Of a DNA stretch of 64,000 nucleotides, positions 45,467 through 53,788 are shown piece after piece (positions within the stretch are counted from its first letter, which is position 1; each line of letters opens with the position of its first letter). The translations under genes and the position numbers were made by a program. Location: positions 17,557-81,556 of the forward strand of contig JBEHYO010000006.1 in NCBI GenBank assembly GCA_048498135.1, in the 5' to 3' direction. Below the pieces are notes generated by a model that worked only from the letters and a program-made list of their open reading frames with translations, was not told where the DNA came from and ran no database searches. This DNA comes from Dokdonella_A sp937902695. GTDB taxonomy: Bacteria > Pseudomonadota > Gammaproteobacteria > Xanthomonadales > Rhodanobacteraceae.

Positions 45467-45553
45467 GGACGGGCCGCGGCAACCCGTTGCCGGCGCTCGG
45501 AAAAGCCGCCGATCCGGGGCCCCTGCTAACCGGTTCCGCTCCGGGCGCATCCT

Positions 45554-46129
45554 ATGCGCATGGCAAACGACGAAGCGCGCTGGGTCGCCCGGGCGGGCGC
45601 GGGGGACGCGGCTGCGTTTCGACACCTGGTCGATGCGCACTCGGCTGCGTTGTTCCGTGTCTGCGCGCGCATCACGGGCGACAGGGCGCTGGCCGAGGAC
45701 GCGGTGCAGGAGGCGTTCTTCAATGCGTACCGCCACCTTCGCGAGTTCGACGGCCGCTCGGCGTTCTCGACCTGGCTGCACCGGATCGCGGTCAACGCGG
45801 CGCTCGGCGAGATGCGCAAGCGCAATCGCACCGAAGCCGCGCTGCCGGAGGACGACGACGCCGCCGACGCGCTGGCGAGCGCGCTCGAAGGTCCGCCCGG
45901 CCCCGAGCGTGTCGTGCAGAGCGCCGAGGCTGGCCGCGACATCGCGACGCAGCTCAGGCGCATGAGCGGGATCGAGCGGACCGCGTTCGTGCTGCGCCAC
46001 CACGAAGGCCGGTCGATCGAGGAAATCTCGGAAACGCTCTCGCTCAGCACGAGCGCGAGCAAGCAGGCGATTTTTCGCGCCGTGCGCAAGCTGCGCGGCG
46101 CACTGGAGCCCGACGGGGTGGAAGCATGA
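45554..46129 (+). CDS. RNA polymerase ECF sigma factor
   Basis: A 191-aa sigma-70 family ECF factor. Region 2 spans about residues 20-90, with ALFRVCARITGDRALAEDAV and EAFFNAYRHLREFDGRSAFS, the -10 recognition helix and the W of TWLHRIAVN. Region 4 runs about 130-185 with LRRMSGIERTAFVLRHHEG and the helix-turn-helix SIEEISETLSLSTSASKQAI. It probably directs polymerase to its own operon and other targets. The next gene overlaps its stop as ATGA and looks like its anti-sigma partner. A specific target promoter is not deducible. Confidence 0.93.
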   Translation: MRMANDEARWVARAGAGDAAAFRHLVDAHSAALFRVCARITGDRALAEDAVQEAFFNAYRHLREFDGRSAFSTWLHRIAVNAALGEMRKRNRTEAALPEDDDAADALASALEGPPGPERVVQSAEAGRDIATQLRRMSGIERTAFVLRHHEGRSIEEISETLSLSTSASKQAIFRAVRKLRGALEPDGVEA

Positions 46130-46902
46130 GCGGTGCAAACATCAACCCGATCAGCGACGACGATCTCGTCCTCTATCACTACCGCGATGGGCTCGACGCG
46201 AGAGCGCTGGCTGCGATCGCGGCCGCGCTCGACGAATCGGCCGAGCTCCGTGCCCGCTACGCGTCGATCGAGCAGGCCCTTGCGCGCGTCGATGCGCTGC
46301 CGCCGCCCGAGCCCGACGCCGGTTTCAACGCGCGCCTGTGGCGAAGCCTCGAGCCGCGACTGCAGCCGCACGTCGCCGCCCATCGCCCGTCGTGGATCGA
46401 GCGCGCGCAGGTGTGGCTGTCGCCCTCGCGCCTCGCGTTCGCCGCCGCCGCATGCGCGCTTGCGCTCGCCGTCGGCATCGGCTTCTACGCCGGACGCCAC
46501 AGCGCGCCCGACGCACCGATCGCGTCGACGCAGGCCGATGCAACCGCCGCGCGCGTGCTCGATGCGTACGTCGCCGCTCACCTGCGCGCGACCGAGGGCG
46601 TGCTGATGACGGCGAGCAACACCGACGGCACGACGCTGATGGATTCGAACCGCGCGCTCGCGGCATCGCTCGTCGAATCGAATCGTCTCTACGCGCTCGC
46701 CGCCACGCGCGCGGGCAACACGCAGCTCGCCGATTTCCTGCGCCAGCTCGAGCCCGTGCTGATTTCGCTTGCTAACCAGCCGGCATCTCCGTCCATCGAA
46801 CCGGCACAAGGATTGCGCGATTACCTCCGCTCAACCGACCTCTTGTTCCAGGTACGCGCGACCGAGGCACGGCTCGACAGGCCCGCTCCGCGCAAGACAT
46901 GA
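46126..46902 (+). CDS. Probable anti-sigma factor (single-span membrane protein)
   Basis: A 258-aa protein with one transmembrane helix, about residues 104-124 (FAAAACALALAVGIGFYAG). The N-terminal cytoplasmic part has DDDLVLYHYRDGLDARALAA, resembling the zinc-less anti-sigma domains that bind region 4 of ECF factors, and a Pro-rich spacer. The periplasmic C-terminal part (about residues 130-258) has ATRAGNTQLADFLRQLEPVL. I do not recognise the exact family. Position directly after the sigma factor, overlapping by 4 bp, supports the role. Its stop overlaps a possible start of the next gene as ATGA. Confidence 0.83.
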   Translation: MSGANINPISDDDLVLYHYRDGLDARALAAIAAALDESAELRARYASIEQALARVDALPPPEPDAGFNARLWRSLEPRLQPHVAAHRPSWIERAQVWLSPSRLAFAAAACALALAVGIGFYAGRHSAPDAPIASTQADATAARVLDAYVAAHLRATEGVLMTASNTDGTTLMDSNRALAASLVESNRLYALAATRAGNTQLADFLRQLEPVLISLANQPASPSIEPAQGLRDYLRSTDLLFQVRATEARLDRPAPRKT

Positions 46903-46919
46903 ATCAAAGGAAACGATCG

Positions 46920-48155
46920 ATGACACGCATCACTGCAAACCTACTCGCCGCCGCGCTGCTGCTCGCGCTCGGCACGCACGGCGCCGCAGCCGCGAGCGAG
47001 GGCGACATGGCGCCGGCCGACAAGGCGTCGAACCAGCTCTACTGGGACGGCCAGGCGTCACTGAAGAAAGGCGACTGGAACGCGGCGCTGAAGCATTTCC
47101 AGGACCTCGAAAAGCTGCTGCGCCAGAAGGAGCCGCAGAGCGCCGACGCCGCGCTCTACTGGGAGGCGTACACGCTCGTGCAGGCCAAACGCACGACCGA
47201 GGCGAAGACGGCCATCGACCGCCTGCACCGCGAGTTTCCGCAGAGCCGCTGGAGCAAGGACGCCGATTCGCTGGTGCGCGAGTCGCGCCCGGCGGTCACG
47301 AAGGAGGACACCGACACGAGCGACGAGGAGCTCGCCGATATCGCCGTCGAGGGCCTCATGAACGCGCCGCCCGATCGCGCGCTGCCGCTCCTCAAGAAGG
47401 TGCTGCAGAGCCAGCATTCGCAGAAGACGAAGAAGCGCGCCCTGTTCGTGCTGAGCCAGCTCGGCACCGACGCTGCGCTCGACGTCGTCATCGACACGGC
47501 GAAGACCTCGTCCGACCCGGAGCTTCGTGCCGAAGCGATCCGCATGCTCGGCGTCAGCGGCGAGGATCGCGCGATCAACCGCCTGCGCGAGATCTACGCG
47601 GCCAGCAAGGACGCGCACGAGAAGCGCCAGATCATCGAGGCGTGGCTCGTCGCGGACCGCAAGGACCTCGTGCTCGCCAGCGCCAAGAACGAGCCCGATC
47701 CGACCGTGCGCAAGAAGGCGATCGAGACGCTCGGCGCGATGGATGGTTCCGACGAGCTCAAGCAGATCTTCGACGTCACGCAGGACGCGGACAACCGGCG
47801 CGAGATCGTGCAGGCGCTCGGCGTCGCCGGCAATACGGGCGCGCTCACGCAGATCGCGGGCGATGCGAAGCTGCCGGAGGACATTCGCGTCGACGCGCTG
47901 CAGTCGCTCGGCGTCGCCGGCGCGGACGACGCGCTCGTCAGGCTCTACACGCAGGCGAACACGCCCAAGCTTCGCGACGCGGCGCTGCAGGGCCTGCTCG
48001 TCGCGGGCGACTCCGACGGCGTCCTGCAGCTCTACAAGCAGGCGAAGACGACCGAGGAGAAGAAGGCGCTCCTGCGCACGCTGACGACGATGGACGACGA
48101 CGCCGCGGTCAATGCGATCGAGGCCGAGCTCGACAGGAAGGGGAACCCGAAATGA
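46920..48155 (+). CDS. Exported HEAT-repeat protein
   Basis: A 411-aa protein with a signal peptide (MTRITANLLAAALLLALG...AAA) and a helical-repeat body. Residues about 35-110 contain TPR-like hairpins (SNQLYWDGQASLKKGDWNAA, YWEAYTLVQAKRTTEA); the rest is a series of about eight HEAT-like repeats such as TKKRALFVLSQLGTDAALDV and RVDALQSLGVAGADDALV. Such proteins act as scaffolds or ligand-binding arrays. AAAGGA lies 8 nt before the ATG at 46920, preferred over the ATG at 46899 that overlaps the anti-sigma stop. Third gene of the sigma operon; no specific function known. Confidence 0.86.
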   Translation: MTRITANLLAAALLLALGTHGAAAASEGDMAPADKASNQLYWDGQASLKKGDWNAALKHFQDLEKLLRQKEPQSADAALYWEAYTLVQAKRTTEAKTAIDRLHREFPQSRWSKDADSLVRESRPAVTKEDTDTSDEELADIAVEGLMNAPPDRALPLLKKVLQSQHSQKTKKRALFVLSQLGTDAALDVVIDTAKTSSDPELRAEAIRMLGVSGEDRAINRLREIYAASKDAHEKRQIIEAWLVADRKDLVLASAKNEPDPTVRKKAIETLGAMDGSDELKQIFDVTQDADNRREIVQALGVAGNTGALTQIAGDAKLPEDIRVDALQSLGVAGADDALVRLYTQANTPKLRDAALQGLLVAGDSDGVLQLYKQAKTTEEKKALLRTLTTMDDDAAVNAIEAELDRKGNPK

Positions 48156-49147
48156 GGCGTCTCGCTGCGCTTGCCGTCATCAGCGCCCTGTCCGGCACGT
48201 CCGCCGCATTCGGCGCAGATTCGCTCGCCTCGCGCGTGACGCAGGCCGACGGCTGGGTCGCGTGGGACGTGCCGATGATCGCCGGCGCCGGCGATCCGTG
48301 CTGCTGGTCCGGCCACGGCGATCACACCGAAGGCCGCATCGGCTGCGATCTCGACGGCCGCAACCACGGCTTCAGCACGGACGATCAGCAAAAGCCGCCG
48401 ACGACCGGCACGCTGACGGTCTACGCGCACGTCGCACACGCGCAAATGGACGATGTGCGCGCGTTCGAGGCGTCGTGTCCCGTGCACGCCGCGAGCGCGA
48501 TCCGGCACATCGACGGCGTCGCGCCGGCCGAGAGCATCGGCATGCTCGCGGACTGGATGGCTTCGCCCGACGCGAAGCACGACGACGATGCGCTGCCGGC
48601 GATCGCCTATCACGCCGATCCTGCCGCGACGCGCCTTCTCGCATCGCGCGCGGAGCCGTCGCGCGAACGCAAGGAGCGCGAGGACGCGCTGTTCTGGCTC
48701 GGCGAGGCACGCGGCGAGGACGGCGCGGCGATCGTCGAGCGCTATGCGACGACCGACGGCGATCCGAAGCTGCGCGAGCACGCGATCTTCGCGTTGTCGC
48801 AATCGCATGCGGGCGATCCATACGAGCGCATCCACGCGATAGCGGGCAGCGATCCGTCCGAGCACGTGCGAAGCCAGGCGATGTTCTGGATGGCGCAGAT
48901 GGGCGACAAGCGCGCGGCGCACGACATCACGGCGGCGATCGGGCACGACACGTCGGCGGCGGTGCGCGAACAGGGCGTGTTCGCGCTGTCGCAGATCGAA
49001 GGCGGCGCGGGCGAGGAAGCGCTGATTGCGCTGCTCAAGGGCGACTATCCGCGCGACGTCAAGAAGCAGGCGCTGTTCTGGCTCGGGCAATCCGGGTCGC
49101 CGCGCGCGATGCAGTATTTCGACGAGGCATTGACCAAGTCGCGCTGA
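48152..49147 (+). CDS. Exported HEAT-repeat protein (second)
   Basis: A 331-aa protein with a signal peptide at residues 1-21 (MRRLAALAVISALSGTSAAFG). Its N-terminal region is unusual, with a cysteine-rich stretch DPCCWSGHGDHTEGRIGCDL near residues 49-68 and a further CPVH. The C-terminal half, from about residue 170, has HEAT-like repeats (EREDALFWLGEARGEDGAAI, REQGVFALSQIEGGAGEEAL, KKQALFWLGQSGSPRAMQYF). ATG overlaps the stop of the previous HEAT gene as ATGA and follows AGGAAGGGG. Last gene of the sigma operon, which ends at the inverted palindrome pair. Function unknown. Confidence 0.86.
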   Translation: MRRLAALAVISALSGTSAAFGADSLASRVTQADGWVAWDVPMIAGAGDPCCWSGHGDHTEGRIGCDLDGRNHGFSTDDQQKPPTTGTLTVYAHVAHAQMDDVRAFEASCPVHAASAIRHIDGVAPAESIGMLADWMASPDAKHDDDALPAIAYHADPAATRLLASRAEPSRERKEREDALFWLGEARGEDGAAIVERYATTDGDPKLREHAIFALSQSHAGDPYERIHAIAGSDPSEHVRSQAMFWMAQMGDKRAAHDITAAIGHDTSAAVREQGVFALSQIEGGAGEEALIALLKGDYPRDVKKQALFWLGQSGSPRAMQYFDEALTKSR

Positions 49148-49159
49148 TCGCGCTTTTTT

Positions 49160-49261
49160 CCCCCTCTCCCGCTCGCGGGAGAGGGCTGAGGTGAGGGCAC
49201 GCTGTGGAAGCGCCTCGCGGGCTTGCCCTCACCCTACCCTCTCCCGCACGCGGGAGAGGGG
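49160..49261. repeat. Dispersed GAGAGGG palindrome, two inverted copies
   Basis: Copy 10 (CCCCCTCTCCCGCTCGCGGG with tail AGAGGGCTGAGGTGAGGGCA) and copy 11 (tail first: GCTTGCCCTCACCCTACCCT, then CTCCCGCACGCGGGAGAGGG) face each other between the convergent HEAT and aldo/keto reductase genes. The two tails could pair into one long stem. This is the only site beyond 16 kb. Confidence 0.85.
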
Positions 49262-49265
49262 AAGC

Positions 49266-50237
49266 TCACGCGATGGCGGCTTCGATGCGAGCGAAGTCCG
49301 GATCCTTCAATTTCGCAAGCACGTCGAGCGCACCGAGATTCTCCTCGAGCTGCGCCGGCTTCGTCGCGCCGAGCATCACGGTCGACACGTTCCGATTCCT
49401 GAGACACCACGCAATCGCCAGCTGCGACAACGGCACGCCGATCTCGCGCGCGATCGCGGCAAGCTTGCGCGCCTTTTCGATCCGCGCCGGCCCCTCGCCT
49501 TCCGCGAGGTTCCGCTTGAGCCACTCGTAGCCCGGCGTATCCATGCGCGAGCCCGCCGGAATTCCGTCGTTGTACTTGCCGGTCAGAAGCCCCGACGACA
49601 GCGGCGACCAGATCGTCGTGCCGAGCCCGAGCTCGCGATACAGCGGCGCGTACTCGACCTCGACGCGCTCGCGATGAAAGAGGTTGTACTGCGGCTGCTC
49701 CATCTGCGGCGCGACGAGATGGTTCGCGCGCGCGATGCGATGCGCCGTGCGGATCGCGTCGGCCGGCCATTCGCTCGTGCCCCAGTACAGGACCTTGCCC
49801 TGTCGGACCAGCATGTCCATCGCGGCGACGGTCTCCTCGATCGGCGTCTCCGGATCCGGGCGGTGGCAGAAATAGAGATCGAGGTAGTCGACGCGAAGCC
49901 GCTGCAACGCCTCGTGGCATGCCTCGACGACGTGCTTGCGTGACAGGCCGCGCTGGGTCGGCTTCGGATCGCGCACGGCGCCGAAGTAGACCTTGCTCGA
50001 CACGCACCACGAATCGCGCGGGAAGCGGAGGTCGGCGAGCACGTCGCCCATGACGCGCTCGGCTTCGCCCGCCGCGTACGTTTCGGCATTGTCGAAGAAA
50101 TTGATGCCGCGGTCGTAGGCGAGCGCGATGAGGTTGCGCGCCTCCGACCGCCCGACGCGGTTGCCGAACGTGACCCACGCGCCGAACGAGAGCGCTGAAA
50201 GCTGCAGGCCCGACGAGCCCAGCCGGCGGTATTCCAT
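49266..50237 (-). CDS. Aldo/keto reductase, potassium-channel beta-subunit (Kv-beta/YghZ) type
   Basis: A 323-aa NADPH-dependent reductase. The tetrad residues lie in INFFDNAETYAAGEAE (Asp and Tyr), SSKVYFGAVRDP (Lys) and LYFCHRPDPETPIEET (His). The start MEYRRLGSSGLQLSALSFG is diagnostic of the Kv-beta-like branch, as is the cofactor end MLGATKPAQLEENLGALD. Bacterial members reduce methylglyoxal and other small aldehydes. The region upstream holds the manganese riboswitch on the opposite strand; no functional link is apparent. Confidence 0.93.
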   Translation of the reverse strand: MEYRRLGSSGLQLSALSFGAWVTFGNRVGRSEARNLIALAYDRGINFFDNAETYAAGEAERVMGDVLADLRFPRDSWCVSSKVYFGAVRDPKPTQRGLSRKHVVEACHEALQRLRVDYLDLYFCHRPDPETPIEETVAAMDMLVRQGKVLYWGTSEWPADAIRTAHRIARANHLVAPQMEQPQYNLFHRERVEVEYAPLYRELGLGTTIWSPLSSGLLTGKYNDGIPAGSRMDTPGYEWLKRNLAEGEGPARIEKARKLAAIAREIGVPLSQLAIAWCLRNRNVSTVMLGATKPAQLEENLGALDVLAKLKDPDFARIEAAIA

Positions 50238-50328
50238 CGAACGCTCCTCGTTTCGGACCTGGCAATGCTAACTAATGATGCGAACCCTTGTTTCAAGGTG
50301 TCCCCGCCCCTACACTTCGCGCCGCTCC

Positions 50329-50436
50329 ATTGGGGAGTAGCCGACCGCAGCGAAACGCCGCGGGACGCGCGTCAACACACTTGGCGAACACGCCATGGCG
50401 CGCGCGACGATCTCGTCCGGCGAGACCTTTGGTTCA
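50329..50436 (+). ncRNA. yybP-ykoY manganese riboswitch
   Basis: The leader before the manganese exporter has the core of the yybP-ykoY class. TTGGGGAGTAGCC (50330-50342) opens it, CGTCAACACACTTG (50370-50383) is the highly conserved internal strand (consensus CGUCAACAUACUC), and GCGAGACCTTTG (50420-50431) matches the GAGACCUUU block. The distance and order of the three are right. In E. coli (alx, mntP) this RNA binds manganese and raises expression of the downstream gene. A 10-bp hairpin follows (50450-50500), directly before the ribosome-binding site. Confidence 0.88.
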
Positions 50437-50449
50437 TGCAGACGGCGCC

Positions 50450-50500
50450 CGGGCTGGGACGGCTTGCAGGAACCATTGCGTCGAAAACCTTCCCAGCCCG
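50450..50500 (+). promoter_or_regulatory. Expression-platform hairpin before the Shine-Dalgarno
   Basis: Arms CGGGCTGGGA and TCCCAGCCCG, perfectly complementary over 10 bp and 31 nt apart, end 3 nt before GGAG, the ribosome-binding site of the exporter gene. It could help expose or hide that site according to manganese binding upstream. The mechanism is inferred from position. Confidence 0.5.
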
Positions 50501-50511
50501 CCGGAGCCTTC

Positions 50512-51069
50512 ATGCAGACCTTCCTGATTTCGACGGCGACCGTCGCGCTCGCCGAGATCGGCGACAAGACGCAGCTCTTGTCGCTCATCCTCGCCGCGAA
50601 ATACCGCAAGCCCTGGCCGATCTGCCTTGGCATTCTCGTCGCGACGCTCGCCAATCATGCGATCGCCGGCGAAGTCGGCGCGCTCGTCGCGAGCTATCTC
50701 ACACCCGAAGTCGTGAAGTGGGTGACCGCGATCAGCTTCTTCTCGGTCGCGCTCTGGACGCTCAAGCCCGACAAGGCCGACGACGCCGAAGCCGCGCGCG
50801 GCGCGCGCTACGGCGTGTTCATCGCGACGATCATCGCGTTCTTCGTCGCCGAAATGGGCGACAAGACGCAGGTCGCGACCATCGTTCTCGCAGCGCAATA
50901 CCATCCGCTCTGGCAGGTCGTCGCCGGCACGACGATCGGCATGATGCTCGCGAACGTGCCGGTGGTCTGGCTCGGCTCGCGCTTTGCATCGAAGCTGCCG
51001 CTGAAAGCCGCGCGCATCGCGGCGGCGATCCTGTTTGCGGCGCTGGGATTATGGATTCTCGTCCGATAG
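50512..51069 (+). CDS. UPF0016/GDT1 family manganese exporter
   Basis: A 185-aa membrane protein with six helices in two repeats. Each repeat carries the family motif E-x-G-D-K-[ST]: ALAEIGDKTQLLSL (about residues 11-24) and FVAEMGDKTQVATI (about 123-136), the metal-binding signature of TMEM165/Gdt1/MneA proteins. Vibrio MneA and plant/yeast homologues export manganese and calcium. The manganese riboswitch in its leader strongly supports manganese export. GGAG lies 6 bp before the ATG. The frame runs 39 codons further upstream, but that sequence is the riboswitch leader. Confidence 0.94.
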   Translation: MQTFLISTATVALAEIGDKTQLLSLILAAKYRKPWPICLGILVATLANHAIAGEVGALVASYLTPEVVKWVTAISFFSVALWTLKPDKADDAEAARGARYGVFIATIIAFFVAEMGDKTQVATIVLAAQYHPLWQVVAGTTIGMMLANVPVVWLGSRFASKLPLKAARIAAAILFAALGLWILVR

Positions 51070-51076
51070 CGCGCGC

Positions 51077-51415
51077 TCAGAGCGCATCCGCGTCGAGCTC
51101 GCCGGTGCGGATGCGCACGACCTGATCGAGCTGCCACACGAAGATCTTGCCGTCGCCGATCTTGCCGGAGCTCGCGCTTTTCTGGATCGCCTCGACGACG
51201 CGCTCGAGGAGATCGTCCGTCACCGCGACCTCGAGCTTGATCTTCGGCAGGAAGTCCACGACGTATTCGGCGCCGCGGTAGAGCTCGGTATGGCCACGCT
51301 GGCGGCCGAAGCCCTTGACCTCGGTGACGGTGATGCCCTGGACGCCGACTTCGGCGAGCGCTTCGCGCACGTCGTCGAGCTTGAACGGCTTGACGATCGC
51401 CATGACCATTTTCAT
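51077..51415 (-). CDS. glnK: P-II family nitrogen regulator (GlnK/GlnB)
   Basis: A 112-aa P-II signal protein, which reports 2-oxoglutarate, ATP/ADP and glutamine status and regulates ammonium transport and glutamine synthetase. The T-loop ELYRGAEYVVDF contains Tyr51, the site of uridylylation. Also present are the B-loop TGKIGDGKIF-like SSGKIGDGKIFV and C-loop RIRTGELDADAL. The N-terminus MKMVMAIVKPFKLDDVREAL is closer to GlnK than to GlnB, but without amtB next door the assignment between them is not firm. Convergent with the manganese exporter gene, 7 bp apart. Confidence 0.92.
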   Translation of the reverse strand: MKMVMAIVKPFKLDDVREALAEVGVQGITVTEVKGFGRQRGHTELYRGAEYVVDFLPKIKLEVAVTDDLLERVVEAIQKSASSGKIGDGKIFVWQLDQVVRIRTGELDADAL

Positions 51416-51476
51416 GTCGGAGACTCCGTCGCGGGGATCCTGCGGGGCGATTCAGCTTCGCCGACACTCTAAACGG

Positions 51477-51518
51477 GATTCGGAAAGGTAGGAAGTTTCC
51501 TACACGGACTTCCGAATC
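51477..51518. promoter_or_regulatory. Nested inverted repeat upstream of glnK
   Basis: Outer arms GATTCGGAA / TTCCGAATC (9 bp, perfect) enclose inner arms GTAGGAA-GT-TTCCTAC (7 bp, perfect). It lies 62 bp before the glnK start in the 371-bp glnK-ubiK gap. It is a candidate operator or RNA structure. I did not see a clear sigma-54 promoter here. Confidence 0.45.
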
Positions 51519-51606
51519 GCGCCGATGGCACGCGCGACACGGCGGCGTACAGTCGATGCCGTGGGGAGGACATGCGCCAATGGACTGGCGCAGCAAGGAT
51601 GCAAAT

Positions 51607-51637
51607 GGCCGGCGGCCGCACTCGCGTGCCGCCGGCC
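51607..51637. other. 10-bp GC hairpin in the glnK-ubiK gap
   Basis: Perfect arms GGCCGGCGGC and GCCGCCGGCC around an 11-nt loop; a smaller GCGCCA-ATGGAC-TGGCGC hairpin lies just before it (51574-51591). No T-run follows. The rest of the gap (51640-51786) contains no gene that I can support. Confidence 0.4.
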
Positions 51638-51786
51638 AACCCGGGACGATCATTCAGGCGACAATGAGCGCGCACACGGAGGTGTCGATGAAGCGTACGA
51701 CGCACGGCTCCGGAACGGGCCACGAAACCGGGACAACGGGCGAGGCAGGACGCATCGACCCGCCCACGCAACGGGGTGAAGCACGC

Positions 51787-52056
51787 ATGGTCAATGTGGA
51801 ATCGATCGACGATCTCGCGCGGCGTCTCGCGGCAATGGTGCCGCCGGGCCTCAAGGAAGCGCGCGACGATCTGGCCGCCAATTTCAAGAGCGCGCTGCAG
51901 TCGGGCCTTCGCGAGCTCGATCTGGTGACGCGCGAAGAGTTCGACGTCCAGCGCTGCGTTCTGCTGCGCACGCGCGAGAAGATCGAAGAGCTCGAGGCGC
52001 AGGTCGCGAATCTCGAACGCGCGCTCGGCACGGCGCTGCCGAGGCCGTCGCACTAG
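51787..52056 (+). CDS. ubiK: Ubiquinone biosynthesis accessory factor UbiK (YqiC/BMFP family)
   Basis: An 89-aa coiled-coil protein of the membrane fusogenic (BMFP) family. UbiK assists the soluble Ubi complex in ubiquinone synthesis, working with UbiJ. The body is helical and amphipathic: SIDDLARRLAAMVPPGLKEA, DDLAANFKSALQSGLRELDL, then the conserved VTREEFDVQRCVLLRTREKI and a coiled-coil tail LEAQVANLERALG. The ATG at 51787 begins MVNVESIDDLA; the frame is open further upstream, without family sequence. It lies upstream of comM on the same strand; ubiA is elsewhere in the window. Confidence 0.9.
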   Translation: MVNVESIDDLARRLAAMVPPGLKEARDDLAANFKSALQSGLRELDLVTREEFDVQRCVLLRTREKIEELEAQVANLERALGTALPRPSH

Positions 52057-52253
52057 ATCGTACGGAATAGCGCGGCGCGCCAATGGCGCCGCCGCGATGA
52101 CGCAGCAACTGTTGCACAGAGGTACGAGTGCGGCCGTCCGCAAGGACGCGCCGTGTCGGCGATCGCGCGCTCGCCGCCGGTTCCCCGGGACGCCCGCTGC
52201 TCGCGCTGCTCACCCCTGGCGGGGCAGCGGGCGACTTTTCGTAACACAAGGCG

Positions 52254-53756
52254 ATGAGTCTCGCCGTCGTCTTCAGCCGCGCGCAGGACGGCATCGCCGC
52301 GCCGCTGGTCACCTGCGAAGTGCACCTTTCAGGCGGCCTGCCGGGCACGTCGATCGTCGGTCTTCCCGAAACCGCCGTGAAGGAAGCGCGCGACCGCGTG
52401 CGCGCGGCGATCCTGAATGCGCAGCTCGACTACCCGCAGCGCAAGATCACCGTCAATCTCGCGCCGGCGGACCTGCCGAAGGACGGCGGCCGCTTCGACC
52501 TGCCGATCGCGCTCGGCATCCTCGCCGCGAACGGCGGCATTCCGCGCGACGCCCTCGGCGATCACGAGTTCATCGGCGAGCTCGCGCTGTCGGGCGAGCT
52601 GCGCGCCGTGCATGGCGTGCTGCCGGCGGTACTGCGCGCTGCGCGCGCGGGACGGCGTGTCGTCGTGCCGCGCGGCAACGGCGCCGAAGCCGCGCTCGTG
52701 CGCGATGCCGACGTGCGCGTCGCCGATTCGCTGCTCGCGGTGTGCGCGCACCTCGCCGGACGCTGCGAGCTGCCGGCTGCGCAACCGCTCGCGGACGCGA
52801 CGGCGGCGGACGCGCACGCGCAAGACCTCGCCGACGTGCGCGGCCAGCCGCTCGCGCGACGCGCGCTCGAGATCGCGGCGGCGGGTGCGCACCATCTGCT
52901 GCTGGTCGGTCCGCCCGGCACCGGCAAGACGATGCTCGCGAGCCGCCTCGGCGGCATCCTGCCGCCGCTCGAGGAATCCGAAGCGATCGAGCTCGCTGCC
53001 GTTCGCAGCGTCGCCGGACACGGTGCAGACCCCGGTGCGTGGAAGACGCGCGCGTTCCGCGCACCGCATCACACGGCATCGGGCGTCGCGCTCGTCGGCG
53101 GCGGCTCGCTGCCGCGGCCGGGCGAGATCTCGCTCGCGCACCACGGCGTGCTGTTCCTCGACGAGCTGCCGGAGTTCGACAGGCGCGTGCTCGATGTCCT
53201 GCGCGAGCCGCTCGAATCGGGCCGCATCGCGATTTCGCGCGCGGCCCGGCAGGCCGAGTTTCCGGCGCGGTTCCAGCTCGTCGCCGCGATGAATCCGTGC
53301 CCCTGCGGCTATGCCGGCGATCCGTCGGGCCGCTGTCGCTGCACGCCCGACGCGATCCAGCGCTACCGCTCGCGCGTGTCGGGCCCGCTGCTCGACCGCA
53401 TCGATCTCAAGCTCGAAGTGCCGCGCGTCGCGCAGACCGAATTGCGCGCAGCCGCGTCGGGCGAATCGAGCGCGGCCGTGCGCGCCCGCGTCGTCGCCGC
53501 ACGCGAACGCCAGCTCGCGCGCGCCGGCAAGCCGAACGCCGCGCTCTCGAATCGCGAAGCCGACCGCTGCTGCGCGCTCGATGCGCGCTCGCATGCGCTG
53601 GTCGACCGCGCGATCGAGCAGCTCGGCCTTTCGGCACGCGCGTACCACCGCGTGCTGCGCGTCGCGCGGACGATCGCCGATCTCGACGGCCGCGAGCGGC
53701 TGGGAGCCGAGCACATCTCCGAATCGATCCTCTATCGGCGGCTCGACTTCGCTTGA
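52254..53756 (+). CDS. comM: YifB/ComM family Mg chelatase-like AAA+ ATPase
   Basis: A 500-aa hexameric AAA+ protein. In Vibrio, ComM is a branch-migration helicase needed to integrate DNA taken up by transformation. The N-terminal Lon-like/chelatase-like domain reads SRAQDGIAAPLVTCEVHLSG and GLPETAVKEARDRVRAAI. The ATPase part has Walker A LLLVGPPGTGKTMLASRL (about residues 213-230), the sensor segment AFRAPHHTASGVALVGGG, Walker B GVLFLDELPEFDR, and AMNPCPCGYAGDPSGRCRC with zinc-type cysteines. With comF this gives two competence-linked genes in the window. Confidence 0.94.
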   Translation: MSLAVVFSRAQDGIAAPLVTCEVHLSGGLPGTSIVGLPETAVKEARDRVRAAILNAQLDYPQRKITVNLAPADLPKDGGRFDLPIALGILAANGGIPRDALGDHEFIGELALSGELRAVHGVLPAVLRAARAGRRVVVPRGNGAEAALVRDADVRVADSLLAVCAHLAGRCELPAAQPLADATAADAHAQDLADVRGQPLARRALEIAAAGAHHLLLVGPPGTGKTMLASRLGGILPPLEESEAIELAAVRSVAGHGADPGAWKTRAFRAPHHTASGVALVGGGSLPRPGEISLAHHGVLFLDELPEFDRRVLDVLREPLESGRIAISRAARQAEFPARFQLVAAMNPCPCGYAGDPSGRCRCTPDAIQRYRSRVSGPLLDRIDLKLEVPRVAQTELRAAASGESSAAVRARVVAARERQLARAGKPNAALSNREADRCCALDARSHALVDRAIEQLGLSARAYHRVLRVARTIADLDGRERLGAEHISESILYRRLDFA

Positions 53757-53788
53757 TACCTCGGTTCCGCGTTTATGATGCCCGTCGA

